A stretch of DNA of 64,000 bases from Bradyrhizobium erythrophlei (lineage in GTDB: Bacteria; Pseudomonadota; Alphaproteobacteria; Rhizobiales; Xanthobacteraceae). The DNA is taken from the NCBI GenBank assembly GCA_900129675.1, contig FSRD01000001.1, positions 1,911,501-1,975,500 on the forward strand, written 5' to 3'. The notes under the pieces are model-generated. The model was not told where the DNA came from, did no database searches, and worked only from the letters and a program-made list of their open reading frames with translations. The translations under genes and the position numbers were made by a program. How positions within the stretch are numbered: position 1 is the first letter of the stretch; every line of letters begins with the position of its first letter. This document shows positions 1 to 11,167 of this stretch, in pieces.

Positions 1-861
1 CTGGTTCTTCGTTCAGCTCTATCGCTGGTTCCCGTCGATCCTTCCGGTTCTCATGATTATTCGATCCGAAACGCTGGTGGGTCGGCATCGGGCCGGCTTT
101 CGCCGCTATGGCGTTGGAAATCGTGTCGACGGGGAGGGCGACCGCAGATCGAGACAGAATTGCGCGCGCTGATCCGGCAGATGAGCACAGAGAATTTGCT
201 TTGGGGTGCGCCGCGCATCCACGGCGAACTGCTCAAGCTCGGGTTTAGCGTCGCTCAATCAAGTGTCGCCAAGTACATGGTCAAGCGACGCGGGCCTCCC
301 AGTCAGGAATGGCGGACCTTCTTGCGGAACCACGCGCCGGACATCGCCGCCATGGATTTGTTCGTACCGACCATTGGCTTTAAGCTGCTGTATGGCTTCG
401 TCATCATCCGGCTTGATCGCAGAGATCTCGTCTGGATCGGCGTCACAACCAACCCGGCGGCGGAGTGGGTTGCACGTCAGATCACCGAGGCTTTTCCTTG
501 GGATGGCGCTCCGCGCTATATGATCCGAGATCGCGACCGGATCTACGGCACTGTCGTCACGCGCCGACTGCGTGCCATGGGTATCCGAGACAAGCCAATT
601 GCACCGGCCTCGCCTTGGCAGAACTGCTTTGCCGAACGGCTGATCGGATCGATCCGGCGCGAGTGTTTGGACCACATCATTGTCCTGGACGAGGAACATC
701 TGCGTCGGATTCTGAAAAACTATGCGGACTATTACAACGGCGTGAGAACGCATCGGTCATTGAACAAAGATGCGCCTGTCTCTCGCCAGGTTCAGCGATC
801 CGGCGTCATAAATTCGCGCGCCATACCGGGCGGACTTCATCGTCAATACGTTCGGATTTAG
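1..861 (+). pseudogene. Integrase-type (rve) transposase, frameshifted and cut by window edge
   Basis: The main frame (from a TTG at 160) encodes the DDE integrase core of a short Bradyrhizobium-type transposase: Asp in AAMDLF, Asp in RDRDRIYG and Glu in AERLIG. A second copy at about 49962-50807 aligns over its whole length. Upstream coding continues in another frame (HRAGFRRY), and the frames meet near 108, where one T appears to be missing from a conserved YWRWKS stretch. The transposase is therefore frameshifted, and its 5' end lies outside the window. After the stop codon the element's right end reads TTCGGTACACACAG, as also seen at about 51056. Residues lost near 360 (DLFVPT for DLFVVPT) suggest further decay. 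Confidence 0.85.
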
Positions 862-909
862 ATTTTCGGTACACACAGCGGTACGCCACTTATGGTGATA
901 GGGTTTGGG

Positions 910-1689
910 ATGTTTGAAGTCGATCTCCGTACAGACCAGCGCGCCGGGAACGGCGCAGAACCGCACCGGGACTTCCTGGAGGCGGAGAACGTCAGCCTGC
1001 GGCTTCTCCTCGCGCAGGCCGAGATCAATGCCCGCAGCCTGCTCGCCAACGCCGGCATCGAGGCCAGGGAGCGCGAGGCGTCCGACAAGCTGCAGAAGCT
1101 GATCCTAGAAGAGCTGCACCACCGCATCAAGAATACGCTCGCGACCGTGGGGGCCATCGTCTCCCAGAGCCTGCGTAATCTGCAGGGAGCCGAACACGCG
1201 CAACACGCCATCGAAGGCCGACTGATGGCGCTCGGACGGGCGCACGATCTGCTTCTGCAGGCAAGATGGACCAGCGCGGATTTCGGCACCGTCGTCCGCG
1301 GCGCCACCGAAGCCTTCGACAACCCGGATGAGCCAAAATTCTCGATTTCGGGACCCGATGTCCCGATGGCGTCGGGTGCCGTCATCGCCGTCGCGATGAC
1401 GCTCAACGAGCTTTGCACGAACAACACGAAGTTCGGCGCGCTGTCGGTCCCGGCCGGACGCGTCGACATCACCTGGACGCTGGACCCACAGACACGGCGC
1501 TTGCACCTTGCATGGACCGAAAAGAATGGTCCTGCCGTCCACCCGCCGGAAAAGCGCAGCTTCGGCACAAGGCTGATCGAGACGCTGGGCAAGCAGCTCA
1601 AGGGCGACGTGCGGTTGACCTACGAGCCGAGGGGTTTCGTGTACGCATTCGACGTGCCGATCGCTTCCCTGACTTCGCTGGCGGCGTAA
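910..1689 (+). CDS. HWE-family sensor histidine kinase, probably lacking its sensor part
   Basis: Encodes a cytoplasmic histidine kinase core of about 259 residues. The phosphoacceptor block ELHHRIKN is followed by an N-box-like segment (LNELCTNNTKFGAL) and by WTEKNGP and FGTRLIE, which mark the HWE/HisKA_2 class. A short coiled stretch (residues about 20-70) precedes the dimerisation helix. No PAS, GAF or membrane sensor is present. The reading frame opens only about 30 bases after the end of the upstream insertion sequence, so the sensor domain may have been removed by that insertion. ATG 910 is preferred over GTG 892, but neither has a strong ribosome binding site. No response regulator lies nearby. 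A GC-rich hairpin follows the stop codon. Confidence 0.8.
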   Translation: MFEVDLRTDQRAGNGAEPHRDFLEAENVSLRLLLAQAEINARSLLANAGIEAREREASDKLQKLILEELHHRIKNTLATVGAIVSQSLRNLQGAEHAQHAIEGRLMALGRAHDLLLQARWTSADFGTVVRGATEAFDNPDEPKFSISGPDVPMASGAVIAVAMTLNELCTNNTKFGALSVPAGRVDITWTLDPQTRRLHLAWTEKNGPAVHPPEKRSFGTRLIETLGKQLKGDVRLTYEPRGFVYAFDVPIASLTSLAA

Positions 1690-1742
1690 GCGATCTTCCA
1701 ATCGTCCGAGGAGCCAAAGGATATCGCCGGTCCGGATCAAAA

Positions 1743-1775
1743 ACGGCCCCAGCTCGGGGGAAGAGCCGGGGCCGT
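1743..1775 (+). terminator. Hairpin downstream of the histidine kinase
   Basis: Two 13-base arms (1743-1755 and 1763-1775) pair with one mismatch around a 7-base loop. The stem is GC-rich. No U-run follows directly, so termination is inferred from position 54 bases after the kinase stop. Confidence 0.5.
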
Positions 1776-1943
1776 CACTCATCGGATACCGAGGGGGCGG
1801 CATCCGGTCACCTCTCACCAAGTTAATCGCGTGACGTTGGTTCCAGCCGCTATTCGTGAGCAACGGGCGCAAGCATTGAACCTCGGCACGGTCTGTGCAG
1901 ACAGACAGCTACCGGAGGATTGCAATGTCCGGATCTGATACAG

Positions 1944-1973
1944 CGCCGCCAGGCATTATTCGGCCTGGCGGCG
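1944..1973. terminator. Perfect 11-bp GC-rich hairpin
   Basis: CGCCGCCAGGC (1944-1954) and GCCTGGCGGCG (1963-1973) form a perfect stem with an 8-base AT-rich loop. It lies between the plus-strand kinase and a minus-strand small gene, so it may act as a terminator for either. No T-run is present. Confidence 0.45.
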
Positions 1974-2065
1974 TTGTGCGTTCTGAGCTTCTGATTCCGG
2001 ACTCCTGAGACCGCAGCCATCGGTAGCGTGGGCCGCGAGCCAGCACGCCGGCCGTGCGATCAAGC

Positions 2066-2308
2066 TCAGTCGAAGGCCGACGGCAGCTCGCCTTGGCGGA
2101 AGATGATGGTCGGCTTGTCGTCATAGTCGCCCATTTCAGGATCGCCGGTGGATGAGAAGGCCATGACGCCCACTTTGCTCAACGCCAGTCGCTCGGCGGT
2201 GCGAAGCGCGCCGGTTTCCGTCTTGCAGGCGATCGGCGCGTCGGCCTTCAGGTTTTCGCACCGGCCGGCGTTGAACGCCTAAACGAAGTAGCTTGTTTCG
2301 CGAGCCAT
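2066..2308 (-). pseudogene. Small conserved hypothetical protein with premature stop at codon 10
   Basis: Read from the ATG at 2308, an 80-residue frame runs to a TGA at 2066-2068 but is interrupted by a TAG (2279-2281) at codon 10, just after MARETSYFV. The remainder (NAGRCENLKADAPIACKTE and onward to GDYDDKPTIIF) has the composition of a real protein and resembles small Bradyrhizobium proteins of unknown role. A single C-to-T change from a CAG codon would explain the stop. A shorter product starting internally cannot be excluded. Confidence 0.6.
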
Positions 2309-2346
2309 GGGTTGTTCCTTTGAGCACGCAGCCGGCGTTCCGGGAT

Positions 2347-3678
2347 TTAAGACATTGCCTGCATCAGCGCGGAAATCTTCATTGTCGCAAAGTTGGAATA
2401 GGTGTCCGATACCGCGTACGGCAAAATGAGCTGATCATTGTGCGTCATTGCCCCGCAGGTGTAGACCACGTTGGGAACGTATCCTTCGCGCTCGGATGGC
2501 TCGGGCCGCAACAACGGTTCGCTAGAACGCGCCAGCACCCTGGATGGGTCGCGCTTGTCGAGCAGCACCGCGCCGATTGAATATTTCCTGACCGGGCCGA
2601 CGCCGTGCGTCAGCAACAGCCAGCCTTCCTCCAGTTCAATCGGCGATCCGCAATTGCCGATCTGGACGAACTCCCAGGGAAATCGCGGCTTCAGGATCGG
2701 CTGTCCGCCTTCCCACCGACGCAGGTCGTCCGAATAGATCAAATAGAGGTTCTCGTTGTCCTGTCGCGCGATCATGGCGTACTTGCCTTCGATCCGGCGC
2801 GGGAACAGCGCCATGCCCTTATTGCGGGCGGCGGTGCCATGCAGCGGCGACATGCGAAACGAGAGGAAGTCGCTGGTCTCGATCAATTCCGAGCGGATCG
2901 CGGTGCCCTTGTAGGCGGTATAGGTCGCGTAATAATTCGTCCGCCCGCCATCGCTGAATTCGACAAAGCGGGCGTCTTCGATACCTTTCGATTGCGATTC
3001 CGTCACCGGGAAGATGACGCGTTCGCTGATATCCTCGCCTGCATTGAAGACGACCTCGATCTCGTCCCCGAACGGTCCGCTCACCCGATGCCCGATTCGG
3101 GGACTCGAAGCGAGCCGGGCGGTCGGTTCGACGGCAATGCTGCCGTCGGCTGCGACGGTACCGGCGCGAAACGTCAGCGAGGACACATGTCCTTCGCCGA
3201 CGGCGCGCAGGCTGAGAATGAAGCGCAGGCTGCCCGCCGCCACCCCCGACTGGTCGGGGTGCGGTACGATGCTGGGATTGAATAACGCCGACGCCTCGAA
3301 CGAATACTCGTGCAGAAAATAGGCGCCAATGAGCTGGCGCTGCACTTCGGAAAAACTGCAGTGCGCCGCAAGCGCCTCTTCCATTTCGTCGGCGCGGAGT
3401 TCGAACGTCTCCAGTAGGTTTCGATGCCGGCCCTCAAAATTTTCCAGTACGTCCGCCAGTTGGGCGGCCGCTGCCTTCGTATCGAGCGCGAGCACGCGCT
3501 CGACGATATGGTTGGCGCGCGTCTTGTCGGTCGGGTTGAGATCGCGCGGTTCGGTCGCCGGCTTGAACGGGCGCACGATCACGCGCGCGGGATCGGGTCG
3601 CAGGTAGAGAGCCTGCCGATTGAGAAAAGTGGCTTGCAACGAGATACCCTCTGTTCGCCCGAGCAAACGCTGGATCAA
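2347..3678 (-). CDS. GH130-family glycosidase/phosphorylase
   Basis: A 443-residue protein of glycoside hydrolase family 130, whose known members phosphorolyse or hydrolyse beta-mannosides. A helical N-terminal region (about 50-125) precedes a five-bladed propeller. Family features are ALFNPSIVPHP (131-141), KGIEDARF (231-238), which holds the likely catalytic acid Asp, RNKGMALFPRRI (285-296) and a late GYVPNVVYTCGA block. It has no signal peptide and so is probably cytosolic. The start ATG overlaps the stop of the upstream glycosyltransferase by four bases, indicating translational coupling. With phosphomannose isomerase at the head of the operon, a mannose-containing substrate is likely. 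The exact linkage cannot be read from sequence. Confidence 0.88.
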   Translation of the reverse strand: MIQRLLGRTEGISLQATFLNRQALYLRPDPARVIVRPFKPATEPRDLNPTDKTRANHIVERVLALDTKAAAAQLADVLENFEGRHRNLLETFELRADEMEEALAAHCSFSEVQRQLIGAYFLHEYSFEASALFNPSIVPHPDQSGVAAGSLRFILSLRAVGEGHVSSLTFRAGTVAADGSIAVEPTARLASSPRIGHRVSGPFGDEIEVVFNAGEDISERVIFPVTESQSKGIEDARFVEFSDGGRTNYYATYTAYKGTAIRSELIETSDFLSFRMSPLHGTAARNKGMALFPRRIEGKYAMIARQDNENLYLIYSDDLRRWEGGQPILKPRFPWEFVQIGNCGSPIELEEGWLLLTHGVGPVRKYSIGAVLLDKRDPSRVLARSSEPLLRPEPSEREGYVPNVVYTCGAMTHNDQLILPYAVSDTYSNFATMKISALMQAMS

Positions 3679-5963
3679 GCGCCGATGGCGCGAAGCGCCA
3701 CCGGATTTGTCGGATTGACATTGACGCGCGCAAGCTGACGGATCTCAGCCAGCGCCAGCAGATAGGACACGACAGACTCGCCCCCGCAATTCTCATTGGC
3801 ACGATCAGGGTGCAGTCCATCGCGGCAACTGCCGGTCTCGGGATCGGCGAGCGCAACCGACAGATCGTTGCCGCCGAGAAACCAAGAGAAAACCCTGGTT
3901 GCGATCGTCTTCCATTCGGCGTTGTCGTCCGCGCGCCACGCGGCCAGGCAGGCCGCGATCGTCGCGGTGGCTTCCACCGGCTGCTGATCAAAGGCGCGGG
4001 CAGGCTTCCGCAGTTCGCCGAAACTGGCGGTGCCCACCGGGCGGAATTCGCCCGTCGGCGTTCTTTGCTGCGTCATCAGCCATCGCAGGGACCTGATCCC
4101 CGCCTCGACATAGCGTGACGTCCGCGTCGCCATCCCTGTGACGATCAGGGCCTGCGGCAAGCGCGCATTGTCGTAGGCGAGGCCTTCCTCGAACCACTGC
4201 CAGTCCGCCGTATCGGCCGATGCCAGACCGGACATCAGCCTTTCGGCAAGGACAAGACGGATATCCCGGGCGCGGCGATCATCGGGAACCACGGCGCAGT
4301 AGGCATCGAGGCCCAGCAGCGTAAACGCCGAGGCGCGCGGAGAACTAAAGCTTTCCACGATCGGCAGGGCCTGGGCGAACAAGGCGCGCGCCCATCGACG
4401 CCGCGACGGGCTGGCATCGTTGCCGGTGCACTCGCCCAGCGCCCACAGAGTTCGGCCGTGGCTGTCCTCCGAGCCCCGGTCTTCGAGCCAGGTCCGGTTG
4501 AACCCCATGAAGTTGCGGAATCGCCCGGTATCGGGATTCCACGCATGCTGCACAAAGGCGGCAAAGCGCGCGGTCAGCACCTCCGAAATCGGCCGCTCGC
4601 CCGGTTCATTGAGCGCGCAGGCCAGCAGCAAGGCACGCGCATTGTCGTCGACGCAATAGCCGTGCGCGCGATCGGGTACCGAATGCACGGCGTGCTGGAA
4701 CAGGCCGGTATCGTCGCACATCGACAGAAAGTGCTCCAACCGCATGTCGGGCGCCGCCGCAGGACTGCGCGGCGCGATCGTGTCCGGCGCGGCGCGCGCG
4801 ATCAGCTTCAGCCGGTGGCCCTGCCCCGCATGCTCGAATACGGTCATGTAACGCTCGGCGGTGCGCTCCCATGTCATCGACCGGCTGGCGGCATAGGCCC
4901 GCTCGCGCATCAGCTGCCGGCGGGGGTCGTCGGTGAGCAATTCCGCGATTTCGTTGCCGATCCCCGGCGCGTCGCCAAAGGAAACGAGAACGCCGCGCCC
5001 ATCGGCCAGCAACTCGCGCGCGTGCCAATAGGGCGTCGAGACGACCGGTTTGCCGAGGCCGAAGCTGTAGGCCAGCGTACCCGAGGTCATCTGCGCTTCG
5101 TTGAGATAGGGCGTGACGTAAACGTCGCACATTGAGATAAACTCGAGCAGCGTGGCCTGATCGACGAACTGGTCGAGAAATACGACGTGATCTTCGACGC
5201 CGAGTTCGTGCACGCGTGCCGTCAGGCTGTCGCGATAGGCTTCGCCCTGATCGCGGACCAGATTGGGATGCGTCGCACCGAGTACCACATAGACCGCATC
5301 CGGTCGTCGTTTCAGGATCGTAGGCATGGCATCGATCATCACCTCGATGCCCTTGCTGGGCGACAACAGCCCGAATGTCAGAATGACGGAGCGGCCGCTG
5401 AATCCTAATCTTGCCTTTGCCGTGTCCGGCCCGACAAATGGAAAGTCGGGGATGCCATGGGCAATGACCTCGATCTTCTCGTCCGGCACCCGATAGACAC
5501 TGTGCAGCAGCTCACGGCCCTTGTCGGCCATCACGACGACCTTCGACGACGCCTCGACGATACGCTCCATCACCGTGCGCTGGATCGGCGTGGGCTTTTC
5601 CAGCACGGTGTGCAGCGTCGTGACAATCGGCATCGTAAGCCGGGACAGTAGCTCGAGGATATGGGCGCCGGTCTCGCCGCCGAAAATTCCGAATTCGTGC
5701 TGCAGGCAGACGATGTCGAACCGGCCGGCGTTCAGAAACGCGGCGGCGCCAACATACTCTTCAAGGGTGTCATCCTTGATCTGCAGGGCGACCGAAGCAG
5801 GATAGTCATAGGTCTGATCGCGGTCGGTCATCGCCACGACGCTGGTCTGCAGATTTGGTCCCGAATTCGAGATCGCGCGGTGCAGGTCGGTCGTGAACGT
5901 TGCGATGCCGCAGCGGCGAGGCAACGAATTGCCGATCAGCGCAATCCTGCGGGGCGGCGTCAC
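3675..5963 (-). CDS. Two-domain GT4 glycosyltransferase
   Basis: A 762-residue protein. Residues 1 to about 390 form a GT-B fold family 4 glycosyltransferase: LIGNSLPRRCGIATF at the N terminus, the EHEFGIFGGETG acceptor-side loop, and a nucleotide-sugar site around EAQMTSGTLAYSFGLGKPVV. Residues about 410-750 form a second, mainly helical domain (CVDDNARALLLACAL, RTLWALGECTG) resembling the (alpha/alpha) toroid fused to some mannosyltransferases. This is roughly double the usual GT4 length. It overlaps the upstream isomerase and the downstream GH130 gene by four bases each, so one transcript is likely. A role in making a mannosyl glycan or storage oligosaccharide is inferred. Confidence 0.85.
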   Translation of the reverse strand: MTPPRRIALIGNSLPRRCGIATFTTDLHRAISNSGPNLQTSVVAMTDRDQTYDYPASVALQIKDDTLEEYVGAAAFLNAGRFDIVCLQHEFGIFGGETGAHILELLSRLTMPIVTTLHTVLEKPTPIQRTVMERIVEASSKVVVMADKGRELLHSVYRVPDEKIEVIAHGIPDFPFVGPDTAKARLGFSGRSVILTFGLLSPSKGIEVMIDAMPTILKRRPDAVYVVLGATHPNLVRDQGEAYRDSLTARVHELGVEDHVVFLDQFVDQATLLEFISMCDVYVTPYLNEAQMTSGTLAYSFGLGKPVVSTPYWHARELLADGRGVLVSFGDAPGIGNEIAELLTDDPRRQLMRERAYAASRSMTWERTAERYMTVFEHAGQGHRLKLIARAAPDTIAPRSPAAAPDMRLEHFLSMCDDTGLFQHAVHSVPDRAHGYCVDDNARALLLACALNEPGERPISEVLTARFAAFVQHAWNPDTGRFRNFMGFNRTWLEDRGSEDSHGRTLWALGECTGNDASPSRRRWARALFAQALPIVESFSSPRASAFTLLGLDAYCAVVPDDRRARDIRLVLAERLMSGLASADTADWQWFEEGLAYDNARLPQALIVTGMATRTSRYVEAGIRSLRWLMTQQRTPTGEFRPVGTASFGELRKPARAFDQQPVEATATIAACLAAWRADDNAEWKTIATRVFSWFLGGNDLSVALADPETGSCRDGLHPDRANENCGGESVVSYLLALAEIRQLARVNVNPTNPVALRAIGA

Positions 5964-6898
5964 GTCCGCGCCTTGGCCGGGCCGGTTAATTTCGGATCAT
6001 CGGGCGCGGCCGGCTGAACGGGTTGGGCCGAAGGCTCGCAGAGCCTCTGCAACAGCGAAGCGATCGGCCGGGCCGCCGGATATGCAATCAGGGCGCTCAA
6101 GCCATTGATGCCGACTTCGATGCTGCTGCGGCCACCGCCAACGAACACCGCCTGCCCGATCGATACCGCGGCCACTCCGATCGCCGCATGTCCGTCAAGA
6201 ACAAGAATCCAGGTCTCCGGCTCGGCGAGCAGCGCCCAGCTTGCGGCCCCCTGCAGCTCAACGCGCTCGAGCACGAAATGCCGGCTCGCGACGAGAACCG
6301 TCCGTTCATCGGTGAGGCGGATCGGATCGGCCGGCGGTCGAAGTGGCCAGGCGTTGGCGACCGCGACGCCATTGTCGATGTGCAATTCACGCGCCCTGTC
6401 ATAATCGAACAGGCGGAACGTGGTGTCGCTGCGCTGCTGAATTTCGGCCAGCACGATGCCGGCGCCGAGGGCGTGAATGGTGCCGGCGGGGATGAAGATG
6501 ACATCGCCCTTCGCAACCGGACGCCATTGAACCAGGTCGACGATCGAGCCGTTGGCGATCGACGCACGCAATTCCTGTGGCGTCACCCGGTGCTTCAAAC
6601 CGATGCCGATCTGCGCGTCCGGCTCCGCCGCGATGATGTACCACGCTTCGCTCTTGCCGTTCGGCATCCCCATCGCGCGCGCGAAGGTGTCGTCCGGATG
6701 GACCTGGATGGACAATGGCCCGCTGGTGAACAGCAGCTTCAGCAGCAAGGCCGGCACTGGAGCATTTTCTCCGTCGGCCCGCTCGAACCACAGCTCCCCC
6801 ACGGCGTCACCCGTGCCGTCGATGTCGCTCCATGGCTGGAGATCGCTGACCCCCCAGGGCTTGTGCATCGCCCGGACGGAAGCGTATTCGATGGGCAT
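5960..6898 (-). CDS. manA: Class I mannose-6-phosphate isomerase
   Basis: A 312-residue zinc-dependent isomerase converting fructose-6-phosphate and mannose-6-phosphate. Type I features are visible: PLSIQVHPDD with metal-binding His, GKSEAWYII with the acidic ligand, and IPAGTIHALGAG. ATG 6898 is chosen because MPIEYASVRAMHKPWG is the normal family N terminus; the longer upstream frame has low-complexity basic composition. It overlaps the glycosyltransferase gene by four bases and leads the operon, so it presumably supplies mannose phosphates for that enzyme. Confidence 0.88.
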   Translation of the reverse strand: MPIEYASVRAMHKPWGVSDLQPWSDIDGTGDAVGELWFERADGENAPVPALLLKLLFTSGPLSIQVHPDDTFARAMGMPNGKSEAWYIIAAEPDAQIGIGLKHRVTPQELRASIANGSIVDLVQWRPVAKGDVIFIPAGTIHALGAGIVLAEIQQRSDTTFRLFDYDRARELHIDNGVAVANAWPLRPPADPIRLTDERTVLVASRHFVLERVELQGAASWALLAEPETWILVLDGHAAIGVAAVSIGQAVFVGGGRSSIEVGINGLSALIAYPAARPIASLLQRLCEPSAQPVQPAAPDDPKLTGPAKART

Positions 6899-7231
6899 GG
6901 GTTGTCCTGACGCATGACGCGCGCGCCGGAGCGGCGTGCCGTTGGCTCGGATATCGTCGATCACGATGTGTGTGGCTAAGCGTCGCGTCCGGACACGCCT
7001 CTTGCAGGAAACCGTGACGCTATCGATCATATGGATACTCGGGCACCCTATAACAAGCTTCGCGCGACGCGCGCGGTCGATATAATGGAAACAGTGCTTA
7101 CAGCCTTGCCTTGGCGATTTCTCTCGACATCGTGCGAGAAAGGGCGTCTGCTGACGCTTAATCACCGTCCACCCTTGGCTGCTATCGGTGACTGAGAGAC
7201 CTGTACTCCCGCCACAAAGAGGGCGGTCAGT
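6899..7231. other. Intergenic region upstream of manA and of a small membrane protein
   Basis: No gene is seen. The region should carry divergent promoters for the carbohydrate operon (minus) and the small-protein genes (plus), but no motif was recognised with confidence. Confidence 0.5.
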
Positions 7232-7339
7232 ATGTCCACCTCCAAAAATTTAAAACTGCATGAGTGGCTCGTCCCTCCAATAATGGTGCCGGTTTTTCTC
7301 GGTCTGATGATTGCCGGCGCGGTCATTATCCAGTGGTGA
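7232..7339 (+). CDS. Small single-helix membrane protein (35 aa)
   Basis: A 35-residue frame starts with MSTSKNLKLHEWLVPP and continues into one hydrophobic helix (IMVPVFLGLMIAGAVII). A purine-rich AGAGGGCGG lies eight bases before the ATG. Function is unknown. The clean helix and the ribosome binding site support translation. Confidence 0.6.
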   Translation: MSTSKNLKLHEWLVPPIMVPVFLGLMIAGAVIIQW

Positions 7340-7464
7340 TGCCGCGGCAGCGGCAATGCTCGGCGCGATGCGCCATTGAGGCGCCGCCGCCCCGTCGTGG
7401 TGGGCGAAGACGGCGTTCCGCGAGGAGTCGCGGTGTGAACGTACGCCAACAAGAGGAGGACTCC

Positions 7465-7836
7465 GTGTCGCTTACACAATTCCGCGTCGATGACGGACTG
7501 CATGCCATGGACGGGTTACGGCTTTTTGCCCGAGATGGAACTGAACCGATCGAAGCGTTCATAGGCCGCAAGGTGATGGACGTCTGGGCCGAGTCGATCG
7601 AGCACCTTGGAGGAAGACAAAGCCTGTTCCGCAGTCAATACAACGCGCTTGGCAAGCTAAACCTTGCGGCGCTTGAGCGGATCGTGAGCGTGAAATACCA
7701 GCGCGGCGCCGCGGCCAACCGCCAGCATCCGTTTGTCGAGGTTCTGTTCTCGGACATCACGGAAAGCGGCGAGGTCCTGAACTTGACTGAACTCGTCCGT
7801 GAGCCCTTGCCGCCGGCATTTCATAGGCTGACTTGA
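7465..7836 (+). CDS. Conserved hypothetical protein, possibly DUF1488-like
   Basis: A 123-residue frame starting at GTG 7465, chosen because GAGGAGG lies five bases upstream. The sequence (LRLFARDGTEPIEAFIG, then EHLGGRQSLFRSQYNALGKLN and a basic VSVKYQRG) vaguely recalls DUF1488-type small proteins but no motif is decisive. It lies directly downstream of the 35-residue membrane protein gene and may be cotranscribed with it. Confidence 0.6.
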   Translation: MSLTQFRVDDGLHAMDGLRLFARDGTEPIEAFIGRKVMDVWAESIEHLGGRQSLFRSQYNALGKLNLAALERIVSVKYQRGAAANRQHPFVEVLFSDITESGEVLNLTELVREPLPPAFHRLT

Positions 7837-7889
7837 GATCTGCACTGCGAACAGACTACGGATGTTCGGTAAGAAGAAGGTCGCGTGAC

Positions 7890-8357
7890 ATGGCGCTCAC
7901 GCGAGGAGGATTTCGGCACTACGACTATGACCGGATGCTCGTTCGCTTTACGATGACGAATGCTGCGACCGAAGAGGCATGCGCGACCAGCTCCGCTGCC
8001 ATGGACGACCTGGATCGATCGCCTGGAACAAAACCGGGCCAACAGGCCGGACACGTGACCGTAAGCGTATCAACCACGAAGAAGCCTATTCGATGGACGA
8101 CCCTTGCACCCATTGGGCAGAGGAGTTTTTTTGCGTATGCACAGCGCGGAGATTGGCATTCATCAGCACATTGCCGGTGCGTACCTTTTGCGGTATGCTC
8201 AAGAGAGATCTTGGAGAGGGGACATTGGAGAGGGGACAACCGCCGTCTGTCGAACAGTGAGCAAGTCAACCGTCTCGCAGCTTTGTCTTTGAAGCGTAGC
8301 AAGTCAGTTGATTTTGATGGCTATTGGCAGCGGCACTCGAAAGTTGTTTATGCCTAA
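7890..8357 (+). CDS. Uncertain hypothetical protein with DUF1488-like N terminus
   Basis: The first 50 residues (MALTRGGFRHYDYDRMLVRF, then MTNAATEEACATSSAAMDDL) look like a DUF1488-type protein. The C-terminal two thirds have atypical composition, and the frame crosses a 14-base tandem repeat, so a frameshift after about residue 50 is likely. The true extent is uncertain. Confidence 0.3.
   Translation: MALTRGGFRHYDYDRMLVRFTMTNAATEEACATSSAAMDDLDRSPGTKPGQQAGHVTVSVSTTKKPIRWTTLAPIGQRSFFAYAQRGDWHSSAHCRCVPFAVCSREILERGHWRGDNRRLSNSEQVNRLAALSLKRSKSVDFDGYWQRHSKVVYA
8211..8238 (+). repeat. Perfect 2 x 14-bp tandem repeat
   Basis: TTGGAGAGGGGACA occurs twice head to tail (8211-8224 and 8225-8238). A repeat length not divisible by three shifts any reading frame crossing it. 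Confidence 0.9.
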
Positions 8358-8583
8358 GCAAAAGCTTCACACCCACGAAGAAGTCTTTAAAGATCATGTC
8401 TCCGGTCAGTATGACGAAACCATATTTCGTTTCAGAGTGCCGGGTGGCTGGATTTATACGCACACTATTATCCGGTTTGGTTCGGTCGATAAAAACCATG
8501 TAGCAGATACTTTCGTTCCTGACTCTACAGTGGACATGGATCTTCCAATTCATCCCACGGATGATCCGCGACGCGATCTATGA
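8350..8583 (+). CDS. Chimeric short ORF ending inside a duplicated segment
   Basis: A 77-residue frame starts MPKQKLHTHEEVFKDHVSGQ and has normal protein composition up to VADTFVPDST. The last part (VDMDLPIHPTDDPRRDL) is the duplicated 3' end of a DCC oxidoreductase gene read in another frame. The original gene was therefore probably truncated by the duplication. Function unknown. Confidence 0.45.
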   Translation: MPKQKLHTHEEVFKDHVSGQYDETIFRFRVPGGWIYTHTIIRFGSVDKNHVADTFVPDSTVDMDLPIHPTDDPRRDL

Positions 8584-8753
8584 CTTGGTCGCGCGCAACC
8601 GCTATCGCTGGTTCGGCCGTCGAGACGCTTGCATCCTGCCGAATTCGGATCGTTCGTGGCCATCGTGAGCCGCCCCGAAACTGCGGGACGATGGCGCCTG
8701 GCGCCGGCCGGCGTGACGAAGGAAGCAGCGTTACTGCAATTCAACTCAGTCCC
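8528..8753 (+). repeat. Duplicated segment, copy 1 (3' end of DCC oxidoreductase gene)
   Basis: This stretch matches 15904-16139 with a few substitutions and small indels. The match begins at CAGTGGACATGG and ends at CAACTCAGTCCC in both copies. It contains only the last third of the oxidoreductase gene plus its 3' flank, so this copy is a non-functional fragment. Confidence 0.85.
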
Positions 8754-8950
8754 AGACGCAGGCGAGCAGTTAAAGGCACTTGGCCACGACGATCACCCGA
8801 ACGTGGGCAATCTGATCGGCTATTCCCATCGCAAGCTCGGCGACTACAAATTCTCGCAGGTCTGGTACGAGCGCGCGCTGAAAGCCGATCCGAGCCATGT
8901 ACTGACCTGGCAGTATTACGGCCTGTGGCAAATTGAGCAGGGCAACCGCA
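8754..8950 (+). pseudogene. TPR-repeat protein fragment
   Basis: The frame encodes AGEQLKALGHDDHPNVGNLIGYSHRKLGDYKFSQVWYERALKADPSHVLTW in part: one tetratricopeptide unit and part of another (NLIGYSHRKLGDY, WYERALKADPSH). Its 5' side is fused to the duplicated segment and its 3' side runs into the groEL terminator. It is a remnant truncated at both ends. Confidence 0.6.
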
Positions 8951-8971
8951 ATCAGACGCACGAAAATGCAG

Positions 8972-9006
8972 AAAGGCCGGGCATCGCTGCCGGGCCTTTC
9001 TTTTTT
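8972..9006. terminator. Terminator between the TPR remnant and groEL
   Basis: Arms 8972-8983 and 8988-8999 pair with one mismatch around TCGC. A T-rich run follows on the plus strand. On the minus strand it lies 30 bases past the groEL stop and is followed by a weaker T-rich stretch, so it can serve groEL. Confidence 0.7.
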
Positions 9007-9028
9007 GAACCAGGTCTGAACGGTTGGC

Positions 9029-11133
<2,105 letters not shown>

Positions 11134-11167
11134 GCGATCCTCCTTGGCTTTTGTGATTATTTCTGGA

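Larger units (their letters stand above)
1690..2065. other. Gene-less stretch with two hairpins
   Basis: No convincing coding region is seen between the kinase stop and the small minus-strand gene. The stretch holds the two hairpins listed separately and nothing else recognised. Confidence 0.6.
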
